A DNA stretch of 64,000 nt from Pedobacter polaris (GCF_005116505.1 NZ_SWBR01000002.1:434314-498313), one strand, 5' to 3'. Shown: positions 33,801 to 42,791, counted from the first letter of the stretch. Notes: a model not told the origin generated them from the letters alone. Made by a program: numbers and translations.

Positions 33801-35358
33801 TGCTACACCTGGGGTTGGTTTAATTTCTCCTCCACCACACCATGATATTTACTCAATTGAAGATTTAGCACAGTTAATCTTTGACTTAAAAAATTCTAAT
33901 AGAGCTGCTAGAATTAACGTAAAACTTGTTTCTAAAGCCGGTGTAGGTACAATTGCAGCAGGTGTGGCCAAAGCACATGCTGATGTGATTTTGGTTTCAG
34001 GCTATGATGGGGGTACAGGTGCGTCTCCTCTAACCTCTATTCAACATACTGGCCTACCTTGGGAATTAGGTTTAGCCGAAGCGCACCAAACTTTGGTTAA
34101 AAATAGATTAAGAGGTAGAGTAGTATTACAAACTGATGGTCAGTTAAAAACTGGTCGCGATATTGCTATAGCTGCTTTATTAGGTGCTGAAGAGTGGGGT
34201 GTTGCAACTGCAGCTTTGGTAACTTCTGGCTGTATTATGATGCGCAAATGCCATTTAAATACTTGTCCGGTAGGTGTGGCTACTCAAGATCCAGAATTAA
34301 GAAAACTATTTACTGGTGATGCAGATCATGTGGTAAATCTATTCTATTTCTTAGCAGAAGAGCTACGTGAAATTATGGCTGAGCTTGGTTTTAAAACCAT
34401 TAATGAGATGATTGGCCAATCTCAAGTTTTACAAATGAGAGAGATTGCAGATGCAGATTGGAAATTGAAATATGTAAACTTAGCACCAATCTTGTATAAA
34501 GAGCCAGATAATGGTTTACCATTGTATCAAACAGAATTCCAAGATCATGGATTGGCCAATGTTTTAGATCATCAATTGATTGAAAAAGCACAACCTGCCA
34601 TATTAAACAACGAACCTGTTTTTGCTAATTTTGAAGTTAAAAACACAGATAGGGCTATAGGAACCATGCTTTCTAATGAGATTTCCAAAGTTCATAAAAG
34701 TGCAGGTTTACCTGCAGACACTATCAACTTTAAATGTTTCGGTTCTGCAGGTCAAAGTTTTGGTGCATTTGCTGCTAAAGGATTAACCTTAACGTTAGAA
34801 GGCGAAGGAAATGATTATGTAGGTAAGGGCTTGTCTGGTGCTAAATTGGTAGTTTACCCGTTCAGTAATATCAACTATGTGCCAGAGCAAAACATTATAA
34901 TTGGTAATGTGGCTTTGTACGGCGCTACTTCAGGTGAATTGTACATTAGAGGCAAAGCAGGCGAACGTTTTGCTGTTCGTAACTCTGGTGCAACATCGGT
35001 TGTAGAAGGAGTAGGTGATCACGGTTGCGAATACATGACTGGTGGTGAAGTTTTGGTACTTGGAGACACAGGTAGCAATTTCGCAGCAGGTATGAGTGGA
35101 GGTATCGCTTGGATTTACGATGTAAGCAAAACTTTTGCGAATAAATGTAATCCAGAAATGGTTGATCTTGATCCACTACAAGCAGAGGATGAAGAAAGAA
35201 TTACTACACTGTTAAAAAATCATATTCGATTAACTAACAGTAGGGTTGCAGAATTTATCTTAAGCGATTGGGAAAATCAATCAACACACTTCGTAAAGGT
35301 ATTCCCTAAAGAATACAAAGCAGTTTTATTACAACGTCAACAAGTTAAAATCAATTAA
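30850..35358 (+). CDS. gltB: Glutamate synthase large (alpha) subunit
   Basis: 1502 residues. An N-terminal propeptide ends before Cys20 (HDACGIGFVAH), the glutaminase nucleophile. Domains: class II glutamine amidotransferase (20-about 430), central domain, FMN-binding synthase barrel (about 850-1210, SYDGGTGASPLTSIQ), with the 3Fe-4S cysteines C1128, C1134, C1139 in CIMMRKCHLNTCPVG, and a C-terminal GXGXG beta-helix (about 1290-1450, GHGCEYMTGG-like repeats). Converts glutamine and 2-oxoglutarate to two glutamates using electrons from GltD. Cytoplasmic. gltD begins one base after the stop. Confidence 0.98.
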   Translation: MNHLNEQQGLYRKSFEHDACGIGFVAHVKGRKSHQIISDAITILENLDHRGACGAEPNTGDGAGIMIQVPHEFLFDECLRTGFSLPAYGDYGVGQLFLPKEIRAREECREIIYRTAEKLGLEVLGFRKVQIDTTDIGNMALSVEPEIEQVFVARPYHIAEGADFERKLFVLKTYLTKTIYNTVAGSKEDFYIVSFSSRTIIYKGQLTSLQVRTYFTELSDKRMVSAFGLVHSRFATNTFPSWRLAQPFRFIAHNGEINTLQGNLNWFRSSVKSFASPYFTPEELNMILPVIDETQSDSGCLDNVVELLLHAGRSLPHVLMMLIPEAWDGNEDMDPIKKAFYEFHASLMEPWDGPAAIAFTDGRLIGATLDRNGLRPSRYALTSDDRVIMASESGALAIDQSTVIEKGRLTPGKMFVVDMQQGRIISDQEIKQQVCSRRPYADWINQYQIKLEELPEPRVMFTNLAEDSIFKYQQVFGYSREDIDLLLKPMAIEGKEAIGSMGTDTPLAILSKQPQHLSSYFKQLFAQVTNPPIDPIREKVVMSLAGFMGNNGNLLEENQMQCHCVGIKHPILTNLELEKLRSIDTGLFQSKTLQMYFRADGKPGAMQKALDRLCRYAVDAVEDGFQVIVLSDRAIDSEHAAIPSLLAVSSVHHHLIRKGYRGAVGIVVEAGDVWEVHHFATLIGFGATAVNPYLALETIRRFDTESGLKPEKLISNYIYAVNNGLLKIFSKMGISTLQSYHGAQIFEILGINEQVVNTHFTGAVSRIGGLGLDEIAHETLIKHRRSFGPKTQAEPILPTGGTYKWRRRGEKHLFNPETIHLLQNATRTNNYATFKRYSKLINEQTQQAYTIRGLLEFNYARPAVSLDEVESTESILKRFATGAMSFGSISHEAHSTLAIAMNRIGGKSNTGEGGEDDMRYEKLANGDSMRSAIKQIASARFGVTSNYLTNADELQIKMAQGAKPGEGGQLPGHKVDDWIARVRHATPGVGLISPPPHHDIYSIEDLAQLIFDLKNSNRAARINVKLVSKAGVGTIAAGVAKAHADVILVSGYDGGTGASPLTSIQHTGLPWELGLAEAHQTLVKNRLRGRVVLQTDGQLKTGRDIAIAALLGAEEWGVATAALVTSGCIMMRKCHLNTCPVGVATQDPELRKLFTGDADHVVNLFYFLAEELREIMAELGFKTINEMIGQSQVLQMREIADADWKLKYVNLAPILYKEPDNGLPLYQTEFQDHGLANVLDHQLIEKAQPAILNNEPVFANFEVKNTDRAIGTMLSNEISKVHKSAGLPADTINFKCFGSAGQSFGAFAAKGLTLTLEGEGNDYVGKGLSGAKLVVYPFSNINYVPEQNIIIGNVALYGATSGELYIRGKAGERFAVRNSGATSVVEGVGDHGCEYMTGGEVLVLGDTGSNFAAGMSGGIAWIYDVSKTFANKCNPEMVDLDPLQAEDEERITTLLKNHIRLTNSRVAEFILSDWENQSTHFVKVFPKEYKAVLLQRQQVKIN

Positions 35359-35359
35359 G

Positions 35360-36826
35360 ATGGGAAAAGTTACAGGATTTTTGGAGTACGAAAGAGTTTC
35401 GCCTACCAGACAACAACCTAGCGAACGCCTAGAACATTATAATGAATTTTTAAACCCACTTCCACCAGAGCAATTGAATCATCAAGCTGCTCGTTGCATG
35501 GATTGTGGTGTGCCTTTTTGCCAATCGGGTTGCCCGTTAGGAAATGTGATTCCAGAATTTAATGATGCCGTTTACAAGGGCGATTGGTTAAATGCAGCTG
35601 AGATTCTATTAAGTACTAATAATTTTCCGGAGTTTACTGGTAGAATTTGCCCTGCACCGTGCGAAAGCGCTTGCGTGTTAGGAATTAACAAATCTCCAGT
35701 ATCTATCGAGGAAATTGAAAAACATATTATAGAAATTGCCTTCGATAAAGGTTACATTAAAGCGAACGCACCATTAATTAGAACTGGTAAAAAAGTAGCT
35801 GTAATTGGGTCTGGACCTGCGGGTTTAGCTGCTGCAGCTCAATTAAATAAGGCTGGTCATGAGGTAGTGGTTTTTGAACGTGATGATGTGCCAGGCGGTT
35901 TATTACGTTATGGTATTCCAGATTTTAAACTACAGAAAGATGTAGTGGAGCGTAGAGTTAAATTAATGGAGGAAGAGGGTATAGTATTTAAATGCAATGC
36001 AAATGTGGGTGAAAATGTAGAACTAAGTACCTTATTAAGAGATTACCAAGCCTTAGTTTTAGCTGGTGGTTCTACTATTCCGAGAGATTTAAATTTATCA
36101 GGAAGAGAATTGGAGGGCATTTACCCTGCAATGGATTTCTTAAAGCAGCAAAATAAACGCGTTAGTGGTAGAGCTGTTGAAGGAAAAGAAATAAAAGCAA
36201 CAGGCAAAAATGTAATTGTTATTGGTGGTGGTGATACTGGTTCTGATTGTATTGGTACTTCAAACCGTCATGGCGCTAAATCTGTTACTCAATTTGAGAT
36301 TATGCCTATGCCACCGCAAAGCAGAACTGAACACATGCCTTGGCCACAATACCCAATGTTGTTAAAAGTAACTTCATCTCATGAAGAAGGTGCACACAGA
36401 AACTGGGCGGTTAACACACAGAAATTCAATGCTGATGAAAACGGTAATTTAAAATCATTGAGCGTAATTGAAGTGCAATGGGAAATTGATGCCAATGGAA
36501 GAGCATTAGGCTTTAAAGAAATTCCAGGAACAGAAAAAGAATATCCTTGCGAATTGGTTTTATTGGCGATGGGTTTCTTACATCCTCAAAAACAGGGATT
36601 ATTAGAAAAACTTGGGGTAGAACTTGATGAAAGAGGCAATGTGAAAGCTATCGAAGGTAATTTCCAAACCAATATCCCTAAGGTTTTTGCCGCTGGAGAT
36701 ATGCGTAGGGGTCAATCTCTAGTAGTTTGGGCCATTTCTGAAGGTAGGGAAACTGCTAGAAAAGTAGATGAATATTTAATGGGTTATAGCAAACTACCAT
36801 CTAAGGATGCAGTTGCTTATGCTTAA
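35360..36826 (+). CDS. gltD: Glutamate synthase small (beta) subunit
   Basis: 488 residues. N-terminal 4Fe-4S cluster region with Cys-rich CMDCGVPFCQSGCPLGN and CPAPCESACVLG, FAD site GSGPAGLAAAAQL, GLLRYGIPDFKLQ and NADPH site VIVIGGGDTGSDCIG, then a C-terminal CAAGDMRRGQSLVVWAISEG-type FAD closing motif. It takes electrons from NADPH and passes them to GltB. The one-base gap to gltB means translational coupling; a long terminator follows. Confidence 0.98.
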   Translation: MGKVTGFLEYERVSPTRQQPSERLEHYNEFLNPLPPEQLNHQAARCMDCGVPFCQSGCPLGNVIPEFNDAVYKGDWLNAAEILLSTNNFPEFTGRICPAPCESACVLGINKSPVSIEEIEKHIIEIAFDKGYIKANAPLIRTGKKVAVIGSGPAGLAAAAQLNKAGHEVVVFERDDVPGGLLRYGIPDFKLQKDVVERRVKLMEEEGIVFKCNANVGENVELSTLLRDYQALVLAGGSTIPRDLNLSGRELEGIYPAMDFLKQQNKRVSGRAVEGKEIKATGKNVIVIGGGDTGSDCIGTSNRHGAKSVTQFEIMPMPPQSRTEHMPWPQYPMLLKVTSSHEEGAHRNWAVNTQKFNADENGNLKSLSVIEVQWEIDANGRALGFKEIPGTEKEYPCELVLLAMGFLHPQKQGLLEKLGVELDERGNVKAIEGNFQTNIPKVFAAGDMRRGQSLVVWAISEGRETARKVDEYLMGYSKLPSKDAVAYA

Positions 36827-36835
36827 ACAATAACT

Positions 36836-36876
36836 CGTCACTGCGAGGGTCGGTTTTAACCGCCCGAAGCAATCTC
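36836..36876. repeat. GTCAT-family intergenic repeat
   Basis: CGTCACTGCGAGGGTCGG and CGAAGCAATCTCAC; same class as the next two, in head-to-tail order after gltD. Confidence 0.55.
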
Positions 36877-36890
36877 ACTCGATAAATTAT

Positions 36891-36934
36891 AGCCGCAGAT
36901 GCACAGATTTAATCTGATGCCTGTGGCTTTTTTT
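36891..36934 (+). terminator. Intrinsic terminator of gltBD
   Basis: Stem AGCCGCAG/CTGTGGCT (one G-T pair) with an inner CAGATT/AATCTG stem, then seven T. Confidence 0.85.
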
Positions 36935-36947
36935 ATTCAATAAATCG

Positions 36948-36995
36948 TCATTGCGAGGCTGTGTTGGGCTAGAGCGAGCCGTGGCAATCTCCTTT
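36948..36995. repeat. GTCAT-family intergenic repeat
   Basis: CGTCATTGCGAGGCTGTG, GAGCGAGCC, GTGGCAATCTCCTTTG; typical member with GCGAGC-like centre. Confidence 0.6.
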
Positions 36996-37015
36996 GCGAA
37001 TTTTTTGTGTCTCAT

Positions 37016-37051
37016 CGTCATTTCGAACGAGTTCTTCACGAGGAGAAATCT
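37016..37051. repeat. GTCAT-family intergenic repeat
   Basis: CGTCATTTCGAACGAG and CACGAGGAGAAATCT, the TTTCGAA variant also seen at 28581. Confidence 0.6.
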
Positions 37052-37144
37052 ATTAATAAAAACCAAATTTTATCTAGCGTAAATGAAGAATTTGATTTAT
37101 AAGTAAATACATCCTTAAAGAAAGGTCAACCTCTTATAAAAATA

Positions 37145-37498
37145 TTAATCATCCTTTTTGAATAAATTAAGTTTATATTTCCAAATATCGTAAATATGAA
37201 ATAAAAGAATTATTGATATGATTGATATTGCGAAAATATCAATCATTATCCATTCTTGTTTTTTAAATGGATATTTTATCACAGGTAAGAAAAAGCAAGC
37301 AATCACACAGAAAATTAAGCCAATAAGTTTTCTTTTACTCACCCAGTTAAGCATAAAAAGATTTATTAGTCCTATCAAGAGTGGTATTTTAAGTATAAAA
37401 TAGTAACTGTATTTTAGTTTCAAAGTTAATAAACAAGCCAAAACCACGAGGCATATTAAATTTAATGGTATACTAAATCTGTAATACTCTTTGCTCAT
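37145..37498 (-). CDS. Small hypothetical membrane protein
   Basis: 117 residues with four predicted membrane helices at about 10-30, 31-50, 55-75 and 82-103 (LICLVVLACLLTLKLKYSY; LLIGLINLFMLNWV; LIGLIFCVIACFFLP; MIDIFAISIISIILLFHIYD). Basic loops between them. No recognised motif. It is 20 bases after the 37519 gene, in the same direction; the two are probably one operon. Function unknown. Confidence 0.6.
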   Translation of the reverse strand: MSKEYYRFSIPLNLICLVVLACLLTLKLKYSYYFILKIPLLIGLINLFMLNWVSKRKLIGLIFCVIACFFLPVIKYPFKKQEWIMIDIFAISIISIILLFHIYDIWKYKLNLFKKDD

Positions 37499-37518
37499 AT
37501 TTCTCCGTTTTTTAGTAG

Positions 37519-37794
37519 TTACAAACCTTGTTCTTCATATTCATAATTATCCTCGTCATATTTGTCTTGACTTTCATTGTCAACCGTATCTGGAATAACT
37601 TTTATGATTTTGAATTGTATGATATACAGACTGTCTGAGGCTCTAATAGTATCTATTCCGTTCATATCCCTAGGGGTTATGACATAATCTGCTTCTGGCT
37701 CGGTTCTGTTTTTTTTATTACTACAATAAAAGCTTAAAGCCATTATGCCGAAAAGTATTATGAAGCCTAGAACAATTTCAAAAGATTTTTTCAT
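37519..37794 (-). CDS. Small hypothetical membrane-anchored protein
   Basis: 91 residues from Met at 37794; an upstream in-frame Met at 37827 is less likely because its residues are Cys- and Arg-rich and unhydrophobic. Residues about 6-25 (EIVLGFIILFGIMALSFYC) form a membrane anchor with a possible lipobox Cys. The remainder is polar and acidic, ending in DKYDEDNYEYEEQGL. Short gene, unrecognised. Confidence 0.6.
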   Translation of the reverse strand: MKKSFEIVLGFIILFGIMALSFYCSNKKNRTEPEADYVITPRDMNGIDTIRASDSLYIIQFKIIKVIPDTVDNESQDKYDEDNYEYEEQGL

Positions 37795-37827
37795 TTCTGA
37801 GAGCGCCTTGCAGTTCCAGTAAGGCAA

Positions 37828-38132
37828 TATAGTATGAAGCGTGGAACCGAAAACAATTACCCGCTCTAAAGGCTCCGCAAAATCCCATTCTGCAAATAAA
37901 GTTCAAACCACACTTAACAGCAAGGAATTGAAACTCTATTATTTGTGTACTTTATTATTTTGCGAATTTTAAAAGCAAGTGTAAAAGTTAACGCTTCTGT
38001 ATAAATATGTAAAATTGTATTTATTTAATTACATCAAACTTAGTAATATATAAATAGATAATTGTAATTATGGGATAGAAAAACGAATTACCCATATTAT
38101 GATATAGTTTTAAAAAAACATTTTCAGATATA
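37828..38132. other. Intergenic, nothing recognised
   Basis: 305 bases without coding, RNA or repeat signals that I can support; AT-rich with several poly-A runs. Confidence 0.5.
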
Positions 38133-38540
38133 CTAAAGGTAATCGCCCCTTGAGACTAATTCACTAATCGTATTTGAAGCGACGTCAGCACAGGCAGGTT
38201 GTTCTAAAATTTTTATTTTGGCGTTTTCGCTTATATGCGCTTTTACTGTGCTGTAGAAAAGCGTTATCATTTCGGTCAAAGTAATTAGGTCTTTTTCTTT
38301 ACTTTCAATATCATATGAAAACCCTTGTTCCAATCTGAAACCTAGTAATTCGTCATTATCACTACGCCTTATTACGTGTATTCTATAACCCATTTGAAGT
38401 ATATTTCCTACTGAAGGACTAGACCCAATCAAGAAATATAATTCAGTCTCTTGTTGTGTATCGGTTGAATCAATATTTTTGATACCATCATTAATATCAA
38501 ATCTAATTTCTTTTGGTGCGTATAGTTGCTTTATTATCAT
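38133..38540 (-). CDS. Hypothetical protein, 135 aa
   Basis: 135 residues, soluble, alpha/beta in appearance, with no signal peptide, Cys motif or known signature. Repeated blocks seen: MIIKQLYAPKEIRFDINDGI, TELYFLIGSSPSVGNI, MGYRIHVIRRSDNDELLGFR, and LTLTEMITLFYSTVKAHISE. An isolated minus-strand gene between AT-rich gaps. It shows normal protein-like composition but I cannot name a family. Confidence 0.6.
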   Translation of the reverse strand: MIIKQLYAPKEIRFDINDGIKNIDSTDTQQETELYFLIGSSPSVGNILQMGYRIHVIRRSDNDELLGFRLEQGFSYDIESKEKDLITLTEMITLFYSTVKAHISENAKIKILEQPACADVASNTISELVSRGDYL

Positions 38541-39003
38541 AAGTTTACCATAATAGTAAATACTAAAATAACAATTTAAAGCTAATTTGGTTAGCTCTGT
38601 ATATAAATCTTTAATTTTACAACACTTTACATTTATTCAAAGGATGAAAAGGGTTTTTAACTCTGAGGGAAACTGTTTCTCCCAAAGAACCACTGCCTTG
38701 TATATAAACCTTCCTTCGACAGGCTCAGGATGACAAATTGATAATAAATTGGAAAGAAAGGCTGTTTATGCCAAGAAATACTGACATTGTTTTCTAACAA
38801 CCTTTGTCATCAAGAACACAGTGAAGGATTTATTTAGGCAGTGGATTTCTACACTGAGATTCTTCGCGATGCTCAGAATGACAAAAATGTTTATATGATA
38901 AAAGTTATAATAGACTCCTTCTAAATTATCAAAACCTAGTAAAACAAATTTTGTTATTGCGATATTTAGCTAAATATCCCATTGTAATATTAATTGTTTT
39001 CCT
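38541..39003. other. Intergenic with GTCAT-family repeats
   Basis: 463 bases upstream of the aldehyde-oxidase operon. Holds the repeat at 38713-38735 and a second trace near 38858-38884 (GATTCTTCGCGATGCTCAG then AATGACA). No gene seen. Confidence 0.6.
38713..38735. repeat. GTCAT-family intergenic repeat
   Basis: CCTTCGACAGGCTCAGG then ATGACA, the reverse complement of the 26422 element. Confidence 0.6.
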
Positions 39004-39624
39004 ATGTCTGAAATTGACAATAACCAATCTGGTGATACTCGCCGTGATTTCTTAAAGAAAACTTCACTTTTTACTGCATTGTCCTTAACACCTTTAACGG
39101 TTTTAAAAGCAGCAGACAACAAAGTTGATGAACGTTTTGCGGAACTATTCGAGAAAATTCCTTTAAACTTAAAAGTAAATAATAAACCTTATGTACTTAA
39201 AGTTGAGCCAAGGGTTACCTTGTTAGATTTATTAAGAGAACAATTGCATTTAACCGGTACCAAAAAAGGCTGCGATCATGGTCAATGTGGTGCATGTACC
39301 GTACATGTAGATGGTGAACGAGTTAATTCTTGCCTAAGTTTAGCAGTAATGAATGAAGGTAAGAGCATTACCACCATTGAAGGCTTAGCTAAAGGTGATG
39401 AATTGCACCCTATGCAGGCTGCCTTTATTAAACACGATGGTTTTCAATGTGGATATTGTACACCCGGACAAATTATGAGTGGGATTGCTTGCATACGTGA
39501 AGGACATGCAAATTCTAAAGAAGAGATTAGAGAATATATGAGTGGAAATATCTGTAGATGTGGAGCTTACCCTAATATAGTTGATGCCATACAGGAAGTA
39601 AAAGAGAAGGGAGCAACGATATGA
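39004..39624 (+). CDS. paoA: Aldehyde oxidoreductase, 2Fe-2S subunit (PaoA/YagT-like)
   Basis: 206 residues. A twin-arginine signal starts the chain (TRRDFLKKTSLFTALSL, Arg13-Arg14). Two 2Fe-2S clusters are bound by C90, C95, C98, C110 (CDHGQCGACTVHVDG...C) and C149, C152, C184, C186 (CGYCTPGQ...CRCG). It accepts electrons from the molybdenum subunit and passes them to the FAD subunit. The signal suggests export of the folded complex by the Tat pathway. It overlaps the next gene by four bases (ATGA), so coupled. Confidence 0.93.
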   Translation: MSEIDNNQSGDTRRDFLKKTSLFTALSLTPLTVLKAADNKVDERFAELFEKIPLNLKVNNKPYVLKVEPRVTLLDLLREQLHLTGTKKGCDHGQCGACTVHVDGERVNSCLSLAVMNEGKSITTIEGLAKGDELHPMQAAFIKHDGFQCGYCTPGQIMSGIACIREGHANSKEEIREYMSGNICRCGAYPNIVDAIQEVKEKGATI

Positions 39625-40604
39625 TTAATTTCCAATACTTAAGAACTTCTGTAGTTAAAACTGCATTGAATTTACTTGCTAAAGACCCAAAAGCTACTTT
39701 TATTGCTGGTGGTACCAATTTGGTAGATCTAATGAAAAGAGGAGTGACAGCTCCAGAAAAATTAATTGACATTAATCATTTACCACTTAAACAAATTGAA
39801 CTTAAAAATAATGTTTTACGTATTGGAGCTTTAACATCCAACTCTGCACTGGCTGAAAATGCAATTGTAAAGGAGAAATTTCCTTTGTTAATGTTGGCTT
39901 TACAATCTGGCGCATCAGCACAATTGCGAAACGTAGCTACAGTTGGCGGCAACATGATGCAACGCACACGTTGTGGTTATTTTTATGATACCACAATGCC
40001 TTGCAACAAACGTCAGCCTGGAAGTGGTTGCGGAGCCATTGGCGGCTATAATAGGATGCATGCAATATTTGGAACCTCAGAAGCTTGTATTGCCGTACAT
40101 CCAAGCGATATGTGTGTGGGACTAGTGGCACTAGAAGCACAAGTGGTTATTGCAAGTACCAAAGGCGAAAGAAAAATTAATTTTATAGACTTTCATCGCT
40201 TGGCAGGAACAACCCCTGAAAAAGACAATAACCTTCAAAAAGGTGAATTGATTGTAAGATTAGAAATTCCTTTAAATAATTTGAATAAGAATTTCCACTA
40301 TTTAAAAGTGAGAGATCGTTCATCCTATGCATTTGCCTTAGTTTCTGTTGCAGCTGCTTTAGAGCTAAAGGATGGTGTAATTAGCAATGTTCGTTTGGCA
40401 ATGGGAGGTGTGGCGCATAAACCATGGCGTTTAACGGCTTCAGAAAACTTTTTAAAGGGCAAACAAGCTACTATTGCCAATTTTGAAGCAGCTGCTAAAT
40501 TGGCAATGAATGGTGCGAAAGGGTTTGGAGAAAATGATTTCAAACTTAAATTGGCACCAAATACAATTATTGAAGCGTTAACCGTAGCCAAAGCTAAAGC
40601 GTAA
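39621..40604 (+). CDS. paoB: Aldehyde oxidoreductase, FAD-binding subunit (PaoB/YagS-like)
   Basis: 327 residues. FAD motif AGGTNLVDLMKRGV (about 30-43) and ATVGGNMMQRTRCGYFYDTT (about 110-130). Extra Cys residues in RTRCGY, PCNKRQPGSGCG suggest the unusual 4Fe-4S cluster reported for PaoB, absent from ordinary FAD subunits. Middle subunit of the three-gene operon, overlapping both neighbours. No signal peptide of its own, so it would travel with PaoA. Confidence 0.92.
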   Translation: MINFQYLRTSVVKTALNLLAKDPKATFIAGGTNLVDLMKRGVTAPEKLIDINHLPLKQIELKNNVLRIGALTSNSALAENAIVKEKFPLLMLALQSGASAQLRNVATVGGNMMQRTRCGYFYDTTMPCNKRQPGSGCGAIGGYNRMHAIFGTSEACIAVHPSDMCVGLVALEAQVVIASTKGERKINFIDFHRLAGTTPEKDNNLQKGELIVRLEIPLNNLNKNFHYLKVRDRSSYAFALVSVAAALELKDGVISNVRLAMGGVAHKPWRLTASENFLKGKQATIANFEAAAKLAMNGAKGFGENDFKLKLAPNTIIEALTVAKAKA

Positions 40605-42724
40605 TGGAATTTTTTGTAGATGAAAACGACCGCGTAGACGGTGTAGATAAGGTAACTGGAAAAGCGAAATATTTTGCTGAATATCAATTACCTGGATTAA
40701 CTTATGGGGTTTTAGTAACAAGTACCATTACAAAGGGAAAGATTACAACTATCGATACCAAATTGGCTAAGAGTGCACCTGGCGTTTTAGATGTGTTATC
40801 TCATTTAAATAAACCTGTTGCGGCTGGTTATGAGCAGGCCGGTGGGTCGCCAATGAAGATTTTTTATACAGACCAAGTTTTTTTTAATGGTCAGCCAATT
40901 GCTCTAGTAGTGGCAGATACTTTTGAAAGAGCTACTTATGCTGCAACATTGGTAAAAGTAAATTATGAAAAAGAAGCTTTTAACACTGATTTTGAAAATA
41001 GCATTAAAGATGCAAAAGCTAAAAAACTCCAAGGTCAGCCACCATACATACGAGGTGTAGCCGATGCTTATAAAACTGCTGAAGTAAAAATTGAGCAAAT
41101 TTATACCATGCCTGTAGAAACGCATAATCCGATGGAATTACATGGGATTATTGCAGATTGGTGTGCAAATGACCAAGTTACTGTTTACGCAAAAACCCAA
41201 GGCGTTAAAGCGGCACAAGCAGCTATAGCCAATGTTTTTAAAATTCCGCAAGAAAATATTCAGGTAAACTCTGAATTTGTAGGAGGTGGTTTTGGAATGG
41301 CTTTAAAAACTTGGCCAATTGAAATTGCCACAGTGATGGCCTCTAAACATTTAAAGAAGCCTGTTAAATTGGTTGTTACACGTGATCAAATGTTTACCAT
41401 GGTCGGAAATCGTCCTGCTGCTTATCAAAAAGTTGGCTTAGGTGCTACAAAAGATGGTAAGATCACTGGAATTACCCATACTGCATTTGGACAAACTGCT
41501 ACTTACGAAAATTTTACCGAAGGTGTAGTGAACATGACTAAGTTCATGTATGATTCTGAAAATGTGAACACCAATTACTATGTTGTTCCATTGGATATGA
41601 GCGTGCCTATTTGGATGCGCGGTCCAGGTGAAGCGACAGGAGCTTTTGCTTTAGAAAGTGCAATTGATGAAATGGCACATGCTTTAGACATGGATCCATT
41701 GGATTTTAGAATGAAAAATGATCCTGAAATTGATCCCGCTAAGAAAATACCATTTTCGAGCAAAAACATTAAAGAGGCTTATAAATTAGGTTCGGCTAAA
41801 ATTGGTTGGAGCAATAGAAAAAATAAACCTGGAAGTATTGTTGATGGTGCGTGGCAGATTGGTTATGGGGTAAGTATTGGGGTTTTCAATGCCAGTAGAG
41901 GTAGAGCAAGTGTAAAAGGTATTTTAAAGGCTGACGGGACTTTAGTTTTACAAAGTGCAACGAGTGATATTGGCCCAGGAACTGGTACAGGAATGGGGTT
42001 AATTGCAAGTAGATTATTAAATATCCCAACAAACAAAATTACTTTTGAACTGGGCGATTCTTCTTTACCACCAGCGCCAAGTCAGGGTGGCTCTGCTACA
42101 CTTTCTACAGTAGGAACAGCAGTTAATGATGTTTGTGTCTCATTAAAATCAACTATTGCAGAATTAGCAGCAAACTCAAATATGGATGCTACATCAAATT
42201 TTGTTGATGTTCTGAAGAAAAATAATCTACCTATGATTGAGGTTACTAAACAATCTCAGTCTAATCAACAAGGTAAAGATTACTCTATGTATTCTTTCTC
42301 TATCCACTTTGTGCAGGTAAAGGTGCATCAATTAACTGGTGTAGTTAAAGTAAGTAAAATCGTTTCGGTTGGTGATTCTGGTAAAATTGTTAGTCCTAAA
42401 ACTGCTCGTAGTCAGATGATTGGCGGCGCAGTTGGTGGCATAGGTATGGCTTTAACAGAAGAAGCATTGCTTGATAATCGTTATGGTCGTTATGTAAATA
42501 ACAATTTTGCCGATTATCATGTTCCTGTACATGCCGATGTGCCAGAAATTGATGTAATTTTTATAGATAAACCAGATTTTATTGTCAATCCGATGGGAGC
42601 AAAGGGAATGGGAGAGATTGCTTTAATTGGTTTTGCGGGTGCTGTAGCCAATGCGGTTTTTAATGCTACTGGTAAAAGGATAAGGAGTTTACCTATTACA
42701 CCTGATAAGGTTTTAGAGGGATAA
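40604..42724 (+). CDS. paoC: Aldehyde oxidoreductase, molybdopterin subunit (PaoC/YagR-like)
   Basis: 706 residues, shorter than the approximately 730-750 typical of relatives. Molybdopterin-binding signatures visible include VDGVDKVTGKAKYFAEYQLP at the start, QVNSEFVGGGFGMALKTWP, WMRGPGEATGAFALESAIDE, and the C-terminal NPMGAKGMGEIALIGFAGAV with the active-site Glu in KGMGEIAL. It oxidises aldehydes to acids with molybdopterin-cytosine dinucleotide. The ATG shares one base with the preceding stop. No maturation chaperone gene (PaoD/XdhC type) follows in the window. Confidence 0.94.
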   Translation: MEFFVDENDRVDGVDKVTGKAKYFAEYQLPGLTYGVLVTSTITKGKITTIDTKLAKSAPGVLDVLSHLNKPVAAGYEQAGGSPMKIFYTDQVFFNGQPIALVVADTFERATYAATLVKVNYEKEAFNTDFENSIKDAKAKKLQGQPPYIRGVADAYKTAEVKIEQIYTMPVETHNPMELHGIIADWCANDQVTVYAKTQGVKAAQAAIANVFKIPQENIQVNSEFVGGGFGMALKTWPIEIATVMASKHLKKPVKLVVTRDQMFTMVGNRPAAYQKVGLGATKDGKITGITHTAFGQTATYENFTEGVVNMTKFMYDSENVNTNYYVVPLDMSVPIWMRGPGEATGAFALESAIDEMAHALDMDPLDFRMKNDPEIDPAKKIPFSSKNIKEAYKLGSAKIGWSNRKNKPGSIVDGAWQIGYGVSIGVFNASRGRASVKGILKADGTLVLQSATSDIGPGTGTGMGLIASRLLNIPTNKITFELGDSSLPPAPSQGGSATLSTVGTAVNDVCVSLKSTIAELAANSNMDATSNFVDVLKKNNLPMIEVTKQSQSNQQGKDYSMYSFSIHFVQVKVHQLTGVVKVSKIVSVGDSGKIVSPKTARSQMIGGAVGGIGMALTEEALLDNRYGRYVNNNFADYHVPVHADVPEIDVIFIDKPDFIVNPMGAKGMGEIALIGFAGAVANAVFNATGKRIRSLPITPDKVLEG

Positions 42725-42734
42725 TTAAAATATT

Positions 42735-42782
42735 TGTCACATTGAGCTTATCGAAACGTCCTTCGGTAGGCTCAGGATGACA
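42735..42782. repeat. GTCAT-family intergenic repeat, palindromic
   Basis: TGTCACATTGAGCTTATCGA and CTTCGGTAGGCTCAGGATGA make inverted arms between two convergent genes. Confidence 0.6.
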
Positions 42783-42791
42783 TTATTGAAA

